From: Bacteroidota bacterium
Lineage (GTDB): Bacteria > Bacteroidota > Ignavibacteria > Tepidaquicellales > Tepidaquicellaceae
Length of the DNA stretch: 38,962 bases
Assembly: GCA_018266875.1 (NCBI GenBank)
Contig: JAFDZR010000017.1
Coordinates: 1 to 38,962, forward strand
Reading direction: 5' to 3'
In this document: positions 9,448 to 18,700 of the stretch, in pieces
Layout of the letters: each line of letters starts with the position of its first letter
How positions within the stretch are numbered: position 1 is the stretch's first letter
The notes under the pieces: model-generated
Told to the model about the DNA's origin: nothing
Databases searched by the model: none
What the model saw: the letters and a program-made list of their open reading frames with translations, nothing else
Made by a program: the position numbers and the translations under genes

Positions 9448-9482
9448 GATCCCGGATTCATTTTTCCGGGATCATTATTTTT
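9448..9482 (+). terminator. rho-independent terminator after the EF-G-like gene
   Basis: GATCCCGGA (9448-9456) pairs perfectly with TCCGGGATC (9465-9473) around an 8-base loop, followed by ATTATTTTT. It separates the EF-G-like gene from the convergent lipoprotein gene, whose stop is at 9490. An A-rich flank on the other side is weaker, so the plus direction is the more likely one. Confidence 0.9.
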
Positions 9483-9489
9483 ACATGAC

Positions 9490-10254
9490 TCATCTGCAGG
9501 AATATCTGTAAGTCGGAATTACTTCCAGTAACTGCCTGCAGTCTTTGTCTGAGTGAATACTTTCCGTTTCAGAAACTACTAGCTCTTCTACGCAGTAATC
9601 ATTTCCGCCTTTAAGACAGTTTTTCATCTCGCGCTGATGTATTGTAGAATATTTTCCTGTTCTAATTATATTATGCTGAGCTCCGAATTTATGTTCAAGT
9701 GTATCACTATACCAGTAATCACTTTTAAGTCCGAAAGTTGGATTAAGTGTTATTGTAAAAATAACTTTTTCAGTGCATGGAAGCGTAGTGTCTTTTGTTA
9801 CAGTTTCGCATTTTGCATTCCTGTATATTCTTGCGTAAGTACCGTTCCTGTCAATAAATCCCTGAATGAATTCCGCCCTGGCTGTATCACTGTCTGCAAA
9901 AAAGTCGGCAAAATTCTTTTCAGACTGATTTGCATAAAGGAATATCATGCTCTGAACTCCCGTCAGTACCTGAAAACTTATCTGCATGGAATTCCCTGAT
10001 ATTGATTTCCACGGCATGACATATTCCGAATCATTCATCACTTCTGCATTGAGTTTTTTCAAGATCTTTTCTTTTTCACTCGGCGTAGTGAAGAGTACTT
10101 TAAAAACAGGATCAAAGAATCCGGCAATATCCTTTACTTTATCCACTGGAAGAGATTCTACAGGTTTAAGCTTTAAATTGGTTGAGTTATTATCCGTGCA
10201 GGAATTGATAATTATAACAGGAAAGATTAAAAGAAGTAAAAATATTGTTCTCAT
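9490..10254 (-). CDS. cysteine-rich lipoprotein of unknown function
   Basis: 254 aa. The N-terminus is a lipoprotein signal peptide with lipobox INSC, giving lipidated Cys19. The mature part has six further cysteines (about 149, 160, 213, 221, 239 and 253), all in the C-terminal half, which suggests up to three disulfides in an exported domain. No enzyme motif is recognised. It is divergent from the TerC-family gene and shares no operon partner. It is a real gene by signal peptide, length and lack of a competing frame, but its function is unknown. Confidence 0.8.
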   Translation of the reverse strand: MRTIFLLLLIFPVIIINSCTDNNSTNLKLKPVESLPVDKVKDIAGFFDPVFKVLFTTPSEKEKILKKLNAEVMNDSEYVMPWKSISGNSMQISFQVLTGVQSMIFLYANQSEKNFADFFADSDTARAEFIQGFIDRNGTYARIYRNAKCETVTKDTTLPCTEKVIFTITLNPTFGLKSDYWYSDTLEHKFGAQHNIIRTGKYSTIHQREMKNCLKGGNDYCVEELVVSETESIHSDKDCRQLLEVIPTYRYSCR

Positions 10255-10337
10255 TTCACTTAATTTATTTATTAAATTATCACTCTTGTTTTTTCATAAT
10301 AAAAAATATGACTTTATAATAGAAAGGTAAATTAACT

Positions 10338-10366
10338 TTCCTTGAAGGAATAGATTAAATAATCTA
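10338..10366. promoter_or_regulatory. two adjacent inverted repeats upstream of the TerC-family gene
   Basis: TTCCTTGAAGGAA (10338-10350, perfect odd palindrome) is directly followed by TAGATT-AAAT-AATCTA (10351-10366, 6-bp arms). They lie 48-76 bases before the TTG start of the TerC-family gene and may be operators or leader hairpins. The conserved GGGGAGUA-type core of the yybP-ykoY manganese riboswitch, which controls many terC genes, is not visible here. Confidence 0.35.
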
Positions 10367-10413
10367 CATTGATATCTTTACTTCGCTGTATTTATTCAAT
10401 AAACTGATCATTT

Positions 10414-11154
10414 TTGTTCGAGATATTCACACAGGCAGACACTTACGTAAGTCTTATTACTCTTACATTCCTTGAGATAGTTCTGGGAATTGACAACATA
10501 ATTTTCATTTCAATAATAACCGGAAAGCTCCCTGAAGAAACTCAGAATAAAGCAAGGATCACAGGTCTTACACTCGCATTGTTTTTCAGGATCGGTTTGC
10601 TGATGACAATTTCATGGATCGCAGGTCTTGTATATCCTATCATCAGCATTCTTGATTATTCATTTTCAGGAAGGGACCTTATACTTATAGCGGGAGGTTT
10701 GTTTCTGATTGTTAAAAGCACTCTTGAAATTCACAACAAAATAGAAGGCAGCGATGAGGAATTCAACAAAAAGGCAAAGCAGAAATTCTGGAATATAATA
10801 TTTCAGGTAATTCTTATTGATCTGGTGTTTTCACTGGACTCGGTTATAACGGCAGTTGGTCTTGTTAATAATCTGACGATAATGATAATTGCAATCGTTA
10901 TTTCCATGATAGTAATGATCATATTTGCCAAGTCGGTCAGCGATTTCATCCATAAGCACCCGACGATTAAAATGCTAGCGCTTTCATTCCTTTTGATGAT
11001 AGGTCTGCTTCTGCTGGTCGAAGGATTTCATGTTGAAGTGCCGAAAGGATATGTTTACTTTGCAATGGCATTCTCGTTTACAGTGGAAATGCTTAACATC
11101 AAAATGAGAGAGAAAGAAAAGCTAAAACAGAAAGCAGACTCTGAGAAAAAATAA
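10414..11154 (+). CDS. TerC/YgaP-type integral membrane protein, probable metal exporter
   Basis: 246 aa with seven predicted membrane segments and a charged C-terminal tail. TM1 carries EIVLGIDNIIFIS and TM4 carries IDLVFSLDSVITAVG, the paired acidic motifs of the TerC family. Members of this family are linked to tellurite resistance and to manganese or calcium export during protein secretion. The TTG start gives MFEIFTQ, the typical family N-terminus, and no earlier in-frame start fits. No other ter genes are nearby, so tellurite resistance is unlikely to be the main role. A bidirectional terminator follows the stop. Confidence 0.9.
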   Translation: MFEIFTQADTYVSLITLTFLEIVLGIDNIIFISIITGKLPEETQNKARITGLTLALFFRIGLLMTISWIAGLVYPIISILDYSFSGRDLILIAGGLFLIVKSTLEIHNKIEGSDEEFNKKAKQKFWNIIFQVILIDLVFSLDSVITAVGLVNNLTIMIIAIVISMIVMIIFAKSVSDFIHKHPTIKMLALSFLLMIGLLLLVEGFHVEVPKGYVYFAMAFSFTVEMLNIKMREKEKLKQKADSEKK

Positions 11155-11182
11155 ATATTAATAATAGCAATTCGTGTTAATG

Positions 11183-11220
11183 AAAAAACCTCGGATATAG
11201 CATGATATCTGAGGTTTTTT
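11183..11220. terminator. bidirectional rho-independent terminator
   Basis: AAAAAACCTCGGATAT (11183-11198) pairs with ATATCTGAGGTTTTTT (11205-11220), with one G-T wobble and a 6-base loop. The T run on one side and A run on the other let it serve both the TerC-family gene and the convergent kinase-like gene. Confidence 0.93.
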
Positions 11221-11237
11221 ATAAGAAAAAAATCCGG

Positions 11238-11954
11238 TTAACTTTTATATATTTTCCAGAGCTTTGTGAATACTTCATCAAGAGCCGGTCCGAGAAGTTC
11301 GGGATCATCGGTTTTTGAAGGCATATTCTCAAATACAAAATAGGGAACTTGAACTCCGTTGATGTCGATATGTGTCTTTGACCCGGCTGAGACTTCCTCC
11401 CAGTCAACAATTTTATACATCTTTTCAAGTTTTTCATCAGGCAGTCCGTGTTCAAGTATGCTGTCCGGTTTATCAGGATTAAAACGCTTGCGGTTCTTTC
11501 TCAGTGATTCTTCGTATGGAACATTTATGTAAACAAGTGCAGCGTTGTTAAGTAATTCGTTTGACAGATGCTTAAAAGCATCCTTATAGCCGCCGTGCTC
11601 GCTGCCTCTTGAAAATTCTATCAGAGCGGTTGAATGAGAATGAAAATCCGGCTCGTCCCTGATTAGTTTTATGTAATCCAGTGAAATTCTCTCAATCAGA
11701 AGATTCCATAAATACTGTTCCTTGAAGTAACCTTCGTCATCTGTATGAATTCTGGGTTTTCCGAATTTCTTGGAAAGTATAGCATCTTCCTCAAACCATG
11801 TCCATAGCATCGGGAAGTCATCCAGTTCACGGATCTTTCCCAGATGAAATCTCGACAGTCGTTCATCGGGTTTCATGTTTTTAATGTAGTTTATTACTTC
11901 AGATTTACCTGAGGCAGGTCTTCCCAGCAGAATTATTTTTTCAAATTTATCCAT
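11238..11954 (-). CDS. P-loop NTPase/kinase-like protein, function unknown
   Basis: 238 aa. A Walker A motif GRPASGKS lies at residues 11-18, directly after a short beta strand, as in nucleotide and small-molecule kinases. Further on there are acidic and aromatic motifs (FPMLWTWFEED, about 47-57) and a segment VYINVPYEESLRKNRKRF (about 141-158), which resembles a kinase LID region with Arg/Lys. The rest does not let me assign a substrate. The gene is monocistronic, convergent with the TerC-family gene and divergent from paaA. It could be a nucleoside- or adenylate-kinase relative. Confidence 0.7.
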   Translation of the reverse strand: MDKFEKIILLGRPASGKSEVINYIKNMKPDERLSRFHLGKIRELDDFPMLWTWFEEDAILSKKFGKPRIHTDDEGYFKEQYLWNLLIERISLDYIKLIRDEPDFHSHSTALIEFSRGSEHGGYKDAFKHLSNELLNNAALVYINVPYEESLRKNRKRFNPDKPDSILEHGLPDEKLEKMYKIVDWEEVSAGSKTHIDINGVQVPYFVFENMPSKTDDPELLGPALDEVFTKLWKIYKS

Positions 11955-12038
11955 GCGTTATATTTAATTTTATTAATTAACAGATTGAAAATAATTAAAT
12001 TAAAAATGTTTCTCTACTTAAATAGGAATGTAAAAAAT

Positions 12039-12057
12039 TTATTATTTTAAATAATAA
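12039..12057. promoter_or_regulatory. AT-only inverted repeat upstream of paaA
   Basis: TTATTATTT-t-AAATAATAA is a perfect 9-bp inverted repeat in the 284-base divergent region between the kinase-like gene and paaA. It could bind a regulator, or simply reflect AT-rich composition. No PaaR- or PaaX-type site that I would recognise is present. Confidence 0.2.
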
Positions 12058-12238
12058 CCTGCAGTAATAAACTGAAAAAATTATTTTTTTCTGAATCTTT
12101 CATACCTGATTGATGTTCAACTCATTATTAAAACCAATCGGAAAAAATTTTAGGACGGCAAAAGTAATATTATCTCTGATTTAAAAATGTTAAATTTTCA
12201 AATATGATTATTTTCAATTAATCAAAAAATAACAGATC

Positions 12239-13225
12239 ATGTACGGTGGCGGATACATTTTTGAGGAAACAAAAAACGGCAGCCCGGAAAATGAAGACAG
12301 CAGGAAGCTGGAAATTTTTGAGGCCAGAATTGCTGCTGGAGAAAAAATAGAACCAACTGACTGGATGCCTGCGGAATACCGTAAACAGCTGATCAGGATG
12401 ATCGAACAGCATGCCCATTCCGAGATAATCGGCGCGCTTCCTGAGGGAACATGGATTACAAGAGCTCCGGGTTTCAGAAGGAAACTCGCTCTGATGGCAA
12501 AAGTGCAGGATGAGGTCGGACACGCTCAGCTTCTTTACAGTGCTGCGGAAACTCTCGGCAAAACAAGGGAAGATATGATAAATGACCTGATAACAGGTAA
12601 ATCCAAATATTCCAACGTCTTCAATTATCCTGCTGTGACCTGGGCTGATACTGCAATTATTGCATGGCTGATTGACGCTGGAGCGATCATTAATCAGGTT
12701 GCAAACTCGAAAGGCTCCTACGGACCATACTGCAGAGCCCTTGAAAGGATCTGCGTTGAGGAATCATTCCATCTTAAATACGGACATGATAATGTGGTAT
12801 TCCTTGCAACGGGGACGCCTAAGCAGCGAGAAATGGTTCAGGATGCTCTTAACCGCTGGTGGCCACCTATTATGCATTTCTTCGGACCTTCGGATAAGAT
12901 TTCTGTCCATACTGAAACACTGATGAGGTGGAAAGTTAAAATGGCTTCCAATGATGATATGAGACAGAAATTCCTCGATATGTATGTTCCAAAAATATGG
13001 GAACTCGGACTTACAATTCCCGATCCATTATTGAAAAAGAATGAAGAAACAGGTCAGTGGGAATACACCGAACCTGACTGGCAGGAATTCAAAAGAGTCA
13101 TCAACGGTGACGGTCCTTGCAACAAAGAAAGACTTGCAGTCAGAAGAAGAGCTGAAGAGAAAGGCGAATGGGTCAGACTTGCATTACTCAGATCAGAAGA
13201 AAAATATACTGTTCCGCTTTCTTGA
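12239..13225 (+). CDS. paaA: phenylacetyl-CoA epoxidase, catalytic subunit PaaA
   Basis: 328-aa di-iron subunit of the ring 1,2-phenylacetyl-CoA epoxidase, which turns phenylacetyl-CoA into its ring epoxide in the cytoplasm. The carboxylate/His iron-binding pattern is present: Glu in QHAHSEIIG (62), ExxH in DEVGH (92-95) and ExxH in EESFH (175-178). The conserved opening MYGGG and the run [20 protein letters not shown] are close to PaaA of Bacteroidota. It is the first gene of paaABCD, with paaB 35 bases downstream. The 284 bases upstream should hold the promoter. Confidence 0.97.
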   Translation: MYGGGYIFEETKNGSPENEDSRKLEIFEARIAAGEKIEPTDWMPAEYRKQLIRMIEQHAHSEIIGALPEGTWITRAPGFRRKLALMAKVQDEVGHAQLLYSAAETLGKTREDMINDLITGKSKYSNVFNYPAVTWADTAIIAWLIDAGAIINQVANSKGSYGPYCRALERICVEESFHLKYGHDNVVFLATGTPKQREMVQDALNRWWPPIMHFFGPSDKISVHTETLMRWKVKMASNDDMRQKFLDMYVPKIWELGLTIPDPLLKKNEETGQWEYTEPDWQEFKRVINGDGPCNKERLAVRRRAEEKGEWVRLALLRSEEKYTVPLS

Positions 13226-13260
13226 ATAATTTTATTAAGAATTAATTTTCACAATCTGCA

Positions 13261-13644
13261 ATGTCAATAAAATCACTGGATCCGAGAATTACAAGAGAAA
13301 ATCTTCCCGAAGAACCGGACAGCAAACCTCTGGAGAATATTCATCACTGGCAGACTTATGAGGTTTTTCACCAGACAAAAAAAGGTGACCGTCATATACA
13401 TGTCGGTTCGCTTCACGCTCCGAATCAGGAAATGGCAGTCATTCTCGCAAAAGAACAATATTCCAGACGTGATAAATGCGTTAACTTATGGGTAGTAAAA
13501 ACCGCTGATATTTTTTCCAGCGGATACGAAAATGAGGATATATTCGAAACCACTCCGGAGAAAACTTACAGGGAAGCCGGCGGCTACAAAGTAATGGATA
13601 AAATAAATAAATTTAAAAAAGAAAGGAAACAGCAAAGTAATTGA
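13261..13644 (+). CDS. paaB: phenylacetyl-CoA epoxidase subunit PaaB
   Basis: 127-aa small subunit that bridges PaaAC units in the epoxidase complex; it has no catalytic residues. The core WQTYEVFHQTKKGDRHIHVGSL and the following NQEMAVILAKEQYSRR match the family. It is longer than the usual ~95 residues, with about 27 extra residues before the core and a Lys-rich C-terminus. It lies between paaA and paaC and overlaps the paaC start by 4 bases, indicating translational coupling. Confidence 0.95.
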   Translation: MSIKSLDPRITRENLPEEPDSKPLENIHHWQTYEVFHQTKKGDRHIHVGSLHAPNQEMAVILAKEQYSRRDKCVNLWVVKTADIFSSGYENEDIFETTPEKTYREAGGYKVMDKINKFKKERKQQSN

Positions 13645-14423
13645 AAGAATTTAACGAATTGAACGATAAAAAAACAACAGCAATCAAGGATCTCCTGTAC
13701 CGTCTTGCTGATGATCAGCTGATACTCGGACACAGAAATTCAGAATGGACAGGTCTTGGACCTATACTGGAGGAAGATATAGCTTTCTCATCAATGGCTC
13801 AGGATAAACTCGGACAGTCTCAGGCGCTGTATCAGCTTCTGCATCAGATTGGTGAAGATGATCCTGATACCATAGCCTTCACAAGAAAAGTAAACGAATA
13901 TAAATGCTGTCACCTCGTTGAATATCCGATAGGGGAATATAATTTCAGTTTAATGAGACATTTTCTTTTTGATATGTCGGAAGCAATCAGATTTAATATG
14001 CTTGGTTCTTCATCTTTTGAACCTCTGGCAAAGATCTCGAAAAAATTCAAAGGTGAACTGAAGTATCACACCATGCATGCAGTCACATGGATAAATCAGC
14101 TTGGCCACGGCTCGGGAAACAGCCCGGCTAAGATACAGGCTTCGCTTGACGAATGTTTTCCGCTTGCTCTGGGAATATTTGAACCTTCCGGTTATGAAGA
14201 TATCCTGATCGGAGAAAAAATATTCTTCGGAGAAAAGGAACTTCAGGAAAAATGGCTCGAAGCGGTTATTCCTGTATTAAAAAATGCAAATCTCAAAATA
14301 CCGGATATCAAAAATATAAAAGCCTCATACGGCGGAAGAAAAGGAATTCATACTGAATATCTTAAGCCCCTGATAGATGAAATGACGGAAGTATATAAAA
14401 TTGATACAAAAGCTGAATGGTAA
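13641..14423 (+). CDS. paaC: phenylacetyl-CoA epoxidase structural subunit PaaC
   Basis: 260-aa ferritin-like partner of PaaA. The positions equivalent to the ExxH iron ligands read QDKLGQS, so it should not bind iron, as known for PaaC. The C-terminal YGGRKGIHTEYLKPLIDEM matches the conserved GGKKGLHTEHL region of the family. It starts at TTG overlapping the paaB stop. A purine-rich AAGAAAGGAAA at about 13618-13628 is a plausible ribosome-binding site, and the next in-frame ATG would cut about 50 conserved residues. paaD begins 1 base after its stop. Confidence 0.95.
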   Translation: MKEFNELNDKKTTAIKDLLYRLADDQLILGHRNSEWTGLGPILEEDIAFSSMAQDKLGQSQALYQLLHQIGEDDPDTIAFTRKVNEYKCCHLVEYPIGEYNFSLMRHFLFDMSEAIRFNMLGSSSFEPLAKISKKFKGELKYHTMHAVTWINQLGHGSGNSPAKIQASLDECFPLALGIFEPSGYEDILIGEKIFFGEKELQEKWLEAVIPVLKNANLKIPDIKNIKASYGGRKGIHTEYLKPLIDEMTEVYKIDTKAEW

Positions 14424-14424
14424 T

Positions 14425-14910
14425 ATGAAAACTAATGAATTAAAGATCTGGGAAAAGCTGCAGGATGTTAAAGATCCTGAAATTCCTAAATTATCGGTAG
14501 TTGAACTTGGTGTAATAACCGGTGTAAAAACAGACGAAGACAATAACGCTTTCATTACGATGACTCCTACTTTCGCAGGTTGTCCGGCTATTGAATACAT
14601 GAAAGATGACATTAAAGATAAACTTTCAGGACTGGACCTGAATAATATCGATGTGGAAGTGAATTATGACGTTCAGTGGAATTCCAATATGATCACTGAA
14701 AAAGGAAAAGAGATGCTCCTGGAATCCGGATTCGCTCTGCCGGGCAAACACAACGGTCTTGTTCAGATCGAACTACTTCAGAATGTGGAATGTCCTTTTT
14801 GTCAGAGTAAGAATACAACACTTCAGTCAACATTCGGACCGACTCAATGCAGGGCAATACATTATTGTAATAATTGTTTTCAGTCGTTTGAACAGTTCAA
14901 GCCTGTCTGA
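14425..14910 (+). CDS. paaD: PaaD, Fe-S/metal maturation factor of the epoxidase
   Basis: 161 aa. The N-terminal half is a DUF59/MIP18 domain with the conserved Cys53 in FAGCP. The C-terminal half is a zinc-ribbon-like segment with Cys123, Cys126, Cys142, Cys148 and Cys151 around STFGPTQC, the PaaD hallmark. PaaD is thought to help mature the epoxidase or its Fe-S reductase. I chose ATG 14425 over the in-frame TTG at 14401, because the latter lies within paaC and ATG 14425 gives the normal N-terminus. It ends the paa group: paaE, paaK, paaG, paaZ and paaJ are all absent nearby. Confidence 0.95.
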   Translation: MKTNELKIWEKLQDVKDPEIPKLSVVELGVITGVKTDEDNNAFITMTPTFAGCPAIEYMKDDIKDKLSGLDLNNIDVEVNYDVQWNSNMITEKGKEMLLESGFALPGKHNGLVQIELLQNVECPFCQSKNTTLQSTFGPTQCRAIHYCNNCFQSFEQFKPV

Positions 14911-14925
14911 AAAACAGATTCCTTT

Positions 14926-15684
14926 TTAAAAAATAATCATGGCTTTTACATCAACACCGAAACCACTGAGCGTTTCCTTATTGTAACTTTCAGGATCATC
15001 ATTCATCCAGGTATTCGGATTCAGGGTTTTGTTTACTTCCTCAAGATCCTGAGTGAAGATCTGCGCAAAGTAATATGGTCTCACTGATACTCCGAAATTA
15101 TCAACCGGATAAACATTCAGAAAAGCGGTTGGAGTAAATCCGAGTGACAGTGTGGAAGATCCGGTTTCAATATCTGTATAATCAGGAACAGTTTCACCGG
15201 CAGTATAGACCCTTGTTTTGTATTTTACCGAACCAAAGTCCACAAAGAGACCGAGACCGAAATCAACAGGATTATTTGAATTCAGCATATATCCCATTCC
15301 TACATTAACAAGAGTACTGGAAACTTTAAAATCTCTTCTGACGTCATTCCCGGAGAAAACTCCCTCGGCTTTCTTTTCACCGGAATTTTTAAATGTTACT
15401 CCGCCTTCTAACAGCACACTGCTGTTGTAACTTTCAAGAATTCCACCGAGGGCAAGAGTAAGTCCGGACATTGAATTCACATTGTCCATAGTTTTTGTCA
15501 GGTTACTCCTGGTCTGATTGTAACGGTTGATTATAAAGTTCACGGAAGAAGCTTTTGGAAAATTGAAATTATATCCGCCGGCTATATATACTTTCACATT
15601 ATTTGCCTGTGAAAACGAATTGCTGACGGCTGCAAAGAAAATAATAAAAACAGAAGTAATAGTAATAAATTTTTTCATCGTCAT
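14926..15684 (-). CDS. outer-membrane beta-barrel-like protein
   Basis: 252 aa. A signal peptide (about 1-25, ending SFSQ) is followed by alternating hydrophobic/polar beta strands such as VKVYIAGGYNFNF, LNVGMGYML and LSLGFTPTAFLNVYP. The last residue is Phe (VKAMIIF), typical of BAM-inserted barrels. It fits the loose outer-membrane beta-barrel families of Bacteroidota. It is convergent with paaD, 15 bases apart, and divergent from the Kgd-type gene. Whether it transports an aromatic substrate cannot be read from the sequence. Confidence 0.75.
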   Translation of the reverse strand: MTMKKFITITSVFIIFFAAVSNSFSQANNVKVYIAGGYNFNFPKASSVNFIINRYNQTRSNLTKTMDNVNSMSGLTLALGGILESYNSSVLLEGGVTFKNSGEKKAEGVFSGNDVRRDFKVSSTLVNVGMGYMLNSNNPVDFGLGLFVDFGSVKYKTRVYTAGETVPDYTDIETGSSTLSLGFTPTAFLNVYPVDNFGVSVRPYYFAQIFTQDLEEVNKTLNPNTWMNDDPESYNKETLSGFGVDVKAMIIF

Positions 15685-15751
15685 TAAATGTTTATTATTA
15701 AATACTGAACTTGTTTTTTATTTTAATTAAATTACCTAAATTAATTTAAAA

Positions 15752-18700
15752 ATGAAATTAGAAGATTTAACTGCCGAACAGCAGGAAAAAATATCGGAAT
15801 TCGGTGTAAATACTTGGTATGTCCTCGAACTTCTTGAAGACTACAAAAAAGATCCAGATTCGGTAAGCGACAAATGGAAAGATCTTTTCAGCGATCTGAA
15901 AATAAATTCATCAAATGGTCTTAAGAAAACTACTGCATCAGCAGATAAGATCAACACCTCAAATTCATCCGTTGCAGCTCCGGTGAACATGCCTCAGCCC
16001 GCTGAAGGCGACGAGCCTCAGATCATAAGGGGAGTCGGGGCAAAGATCATTGATAATATGAACAGCAGTCTTACGATTCCCACTGCCACTACGTTACGGA
16101 CTATTCCCGTCAAAGTGCTCGAGGAAAACAGAAGAATAATCAATGACTTTCTCAAAAAGAAAAACGGAGGTAAACTTTCATTCACTCATATCATCGGCTG
16201 GGCAATTGTAAAGGGAATAAGTCTTGTGCCGGTGATGAATTACTCTTATACCATAATCGACGGCGAACCTAATCTTGTAAAGAAAAAAGATATTAATCTC
16301 GGACTTGCTGTTGATCTTGAGAAAAAGGACGGATCCCGTTCACTTATTGTTCCCAATATCAAGAAAGCCAATAGAATGAATTTCAAGGAATTCTTTCTTG
16401 CATATAATGATATAATAGACAAATCAAGAAATAATAAAATAGAAATCTCTGATTTTCAGGCGACAACAATTACTCTTACCAATCCTGGAACGATCGGAAC
16501 AATTGCTTCTACTCCGAGATTGATGCTCGGTCAGGGTGCTATTATTGCAACAGGTGCAATTGATTATCCTGCTGAATATCAGGCTGTTACCAGCGAAATA
16601 ATTACTACCATTGGTATCAGCAAAGTCATGAGCATTACCAGCACATATGATCACAGGATCATTCAGGGAGCAGAGTCCGGATTGTTTCTTAAAGAACTGA
16701 GCGGTCTCCTGCGCGGTGATAATAATTTTTACGAGAATATTTTCGAGGATCTTGGAATTCCCATGACACCTGTAAAATGGTTTGTTGACAAGACTGCTGA
16801 AGATCTCGGCAAGATTGACAACCTAGAAGAAATAGAAAGACAGGCGAAGGCGATTCAGCTTATTAATATGTTCCGGGTAAGAGGTCATCTTCTTGCCAAT
16901 CTCGATCCGCTTTATCTCAAAGTACAGTATCATCCCGAACTTGATCCTTCCAATTACGGATTTACCGTTTGGGATTATGACAGGGAGTTTATCACGGACG
17001 GTCTCGGAGGATTAAGAACAGCAACACTAAGAACGATCCTTGACATTCTTCATCAGACATACTGCGACAAGATCGGAGTAGAATACAGACACATACAGGA
17101 TCCCGATCAGAAGAAATGGCTTCAGGACAAAATGGAACCGAGCAGAAATGCAGTAAAATATTCCGCAGATGAGAAAAAACATATTCTTTTCAAGCTGTCC
17201 GAAGCTGAAAATTTCGAAAAATTCATTGATAAAAAATATATAGGTCATAAAAGATTTTCCCTTGAAGGATCAGAAACTATCATTGCAACTCTTGACCATC
17301 TACTGTCAGTGGCTACAGATTATTCCGTGGATGAAATGGTTCTCGGAATGGCGCACAGAGGAAGACTCAATGTACTTGCCAATATTATCGGTAAATCCAT
17401 GTCAGCTATATTTTCCGAATTCGAAGGATATATCGATCCGATCTCATCACAGGGTTCCGGTGATGTAAAATATCATCTCGGTGCGTCAGGAATTTATGAA
17501 ACCTTTAATGATAAAAATATAAGGGTTTCAGTTGCGTCAAATCCCTCACACCTTGAGTTTGTAAATCCGGTGGTCGAAGGAATTGTCCGAGCAAAGCAGA
17601 TGAGAATGAAAGATCTCGAAAGAAACAGGATTATCCCGGTTCTTATTCACGGAGACGCTGCTGTCGCCGGTGAAGGCATTGTCGCTGAAACACTCAATCT
17701 CTCTCAGCTTCACGGCTACAAGACCGGCGGAACTGTTCATATTATTATAAATAATCAGATCGGATTCACTACTTCACCAATTGACGCCAGATCTTCACTC
17801 TATGCTTCTGATGTTGCCAAAATGATCCAGGCTCCGATCTTTCATGTTAACGGTGACGATCCTGAAGCTACCATGCTCGTTACAAAACTCGCTTTCGAAT
17901 ACAGGATGAAATTTAACAAGGATGTTTTCATTGATGTATTCGGTTACAGACGGCTTGGTCATAACGAAGCGGATGAACCCGCTTTTACTCAGCCTATAAT
18001 GTATAAGACTATCAGAAATCATCCTTCGGTTAAGGAGATTTATACAAACAAACTCCTTGAGGAAAAAGTGATCACTCCGGAAGAAATAGAATCTTTTGAA
18101 AAAAAGATCTATGACAAAATGAATGAAGGACATGAGAAGGTTCAGAAATTTAAAACCGATATTCCTCTTGCTGTTACCAAAGAAGAAATTCTCGCTGTCG
18201 AATCCCATTATGAAACATATGTTTCGATTGAAAGACTTAACGAAGTAGTAAAAGCCATTACAACTATTCCTGAAGGATTTCATTTGCATCCTAAACTCAG
18301 AAAGTTCATCGAATCCAGAAAAGATTTTCTTAATGGCGAAGTTGAAATTGACTGGGCGTTTGCAGAAGCTCTTGCTTTCGGAAGTCTGCTGCAGGAAGGC
18401 ATTCCAGTGAGACTCAGCGGTCAGGACAGTTCCAGAGGAACATTTTCACAGAGGCATATTGTCCTGACTGATTCTGAAAACGGAGATGAGATCATACCTT
18501 TAAATTATGTTGCGCCGGAAAAAGCTCTGATCGAGCCGCTTGACAGTCTTCTTTCGGAAGCTGCCGTTCTCGGATTTGAATACGGCTATTCAACTGCAGA
18601 TCCGATCACACTCGTATTATGGGAAGCTCAGTTCGGGGATTTTGTGAATGCAGCTCAGGTAATAATTGATAATTTTATAGCAAGCTCTTACACAAAATGG

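Noticed and set aside
9637-10330. Plus-strand open frames across the lipoprotein gene
   Set aside because: They are shadows of the minus-strand gene, which has a signal peptide with lipobox; the shadow proteins lack any domain.
10255-10413. yybP-ykoY manganese riboswitch before the TerC-family gene
   Set aside because: The conserved GGGGAGUA-type core and paired loops are not visible; only simple inverted repeats are.
10414-11154. Tellurite-resistance locus
   Set aside because: Only a TerC-family gene is present, with no terZABDEF neighbours, and most such single genes are metal exporters.
14401-14424. TTG at 14401 as the start of paaD
   Set aside because: It lies inside paaC. ATG 14425, one base after the paaC stop, gives the normal PaaD N-terminus.
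17795-18289. 164-codon minus-strand frame inside the Kgd-type gene
   Set aside because: It lies fully within a conserved E1 coding region and has no recognisable domain.
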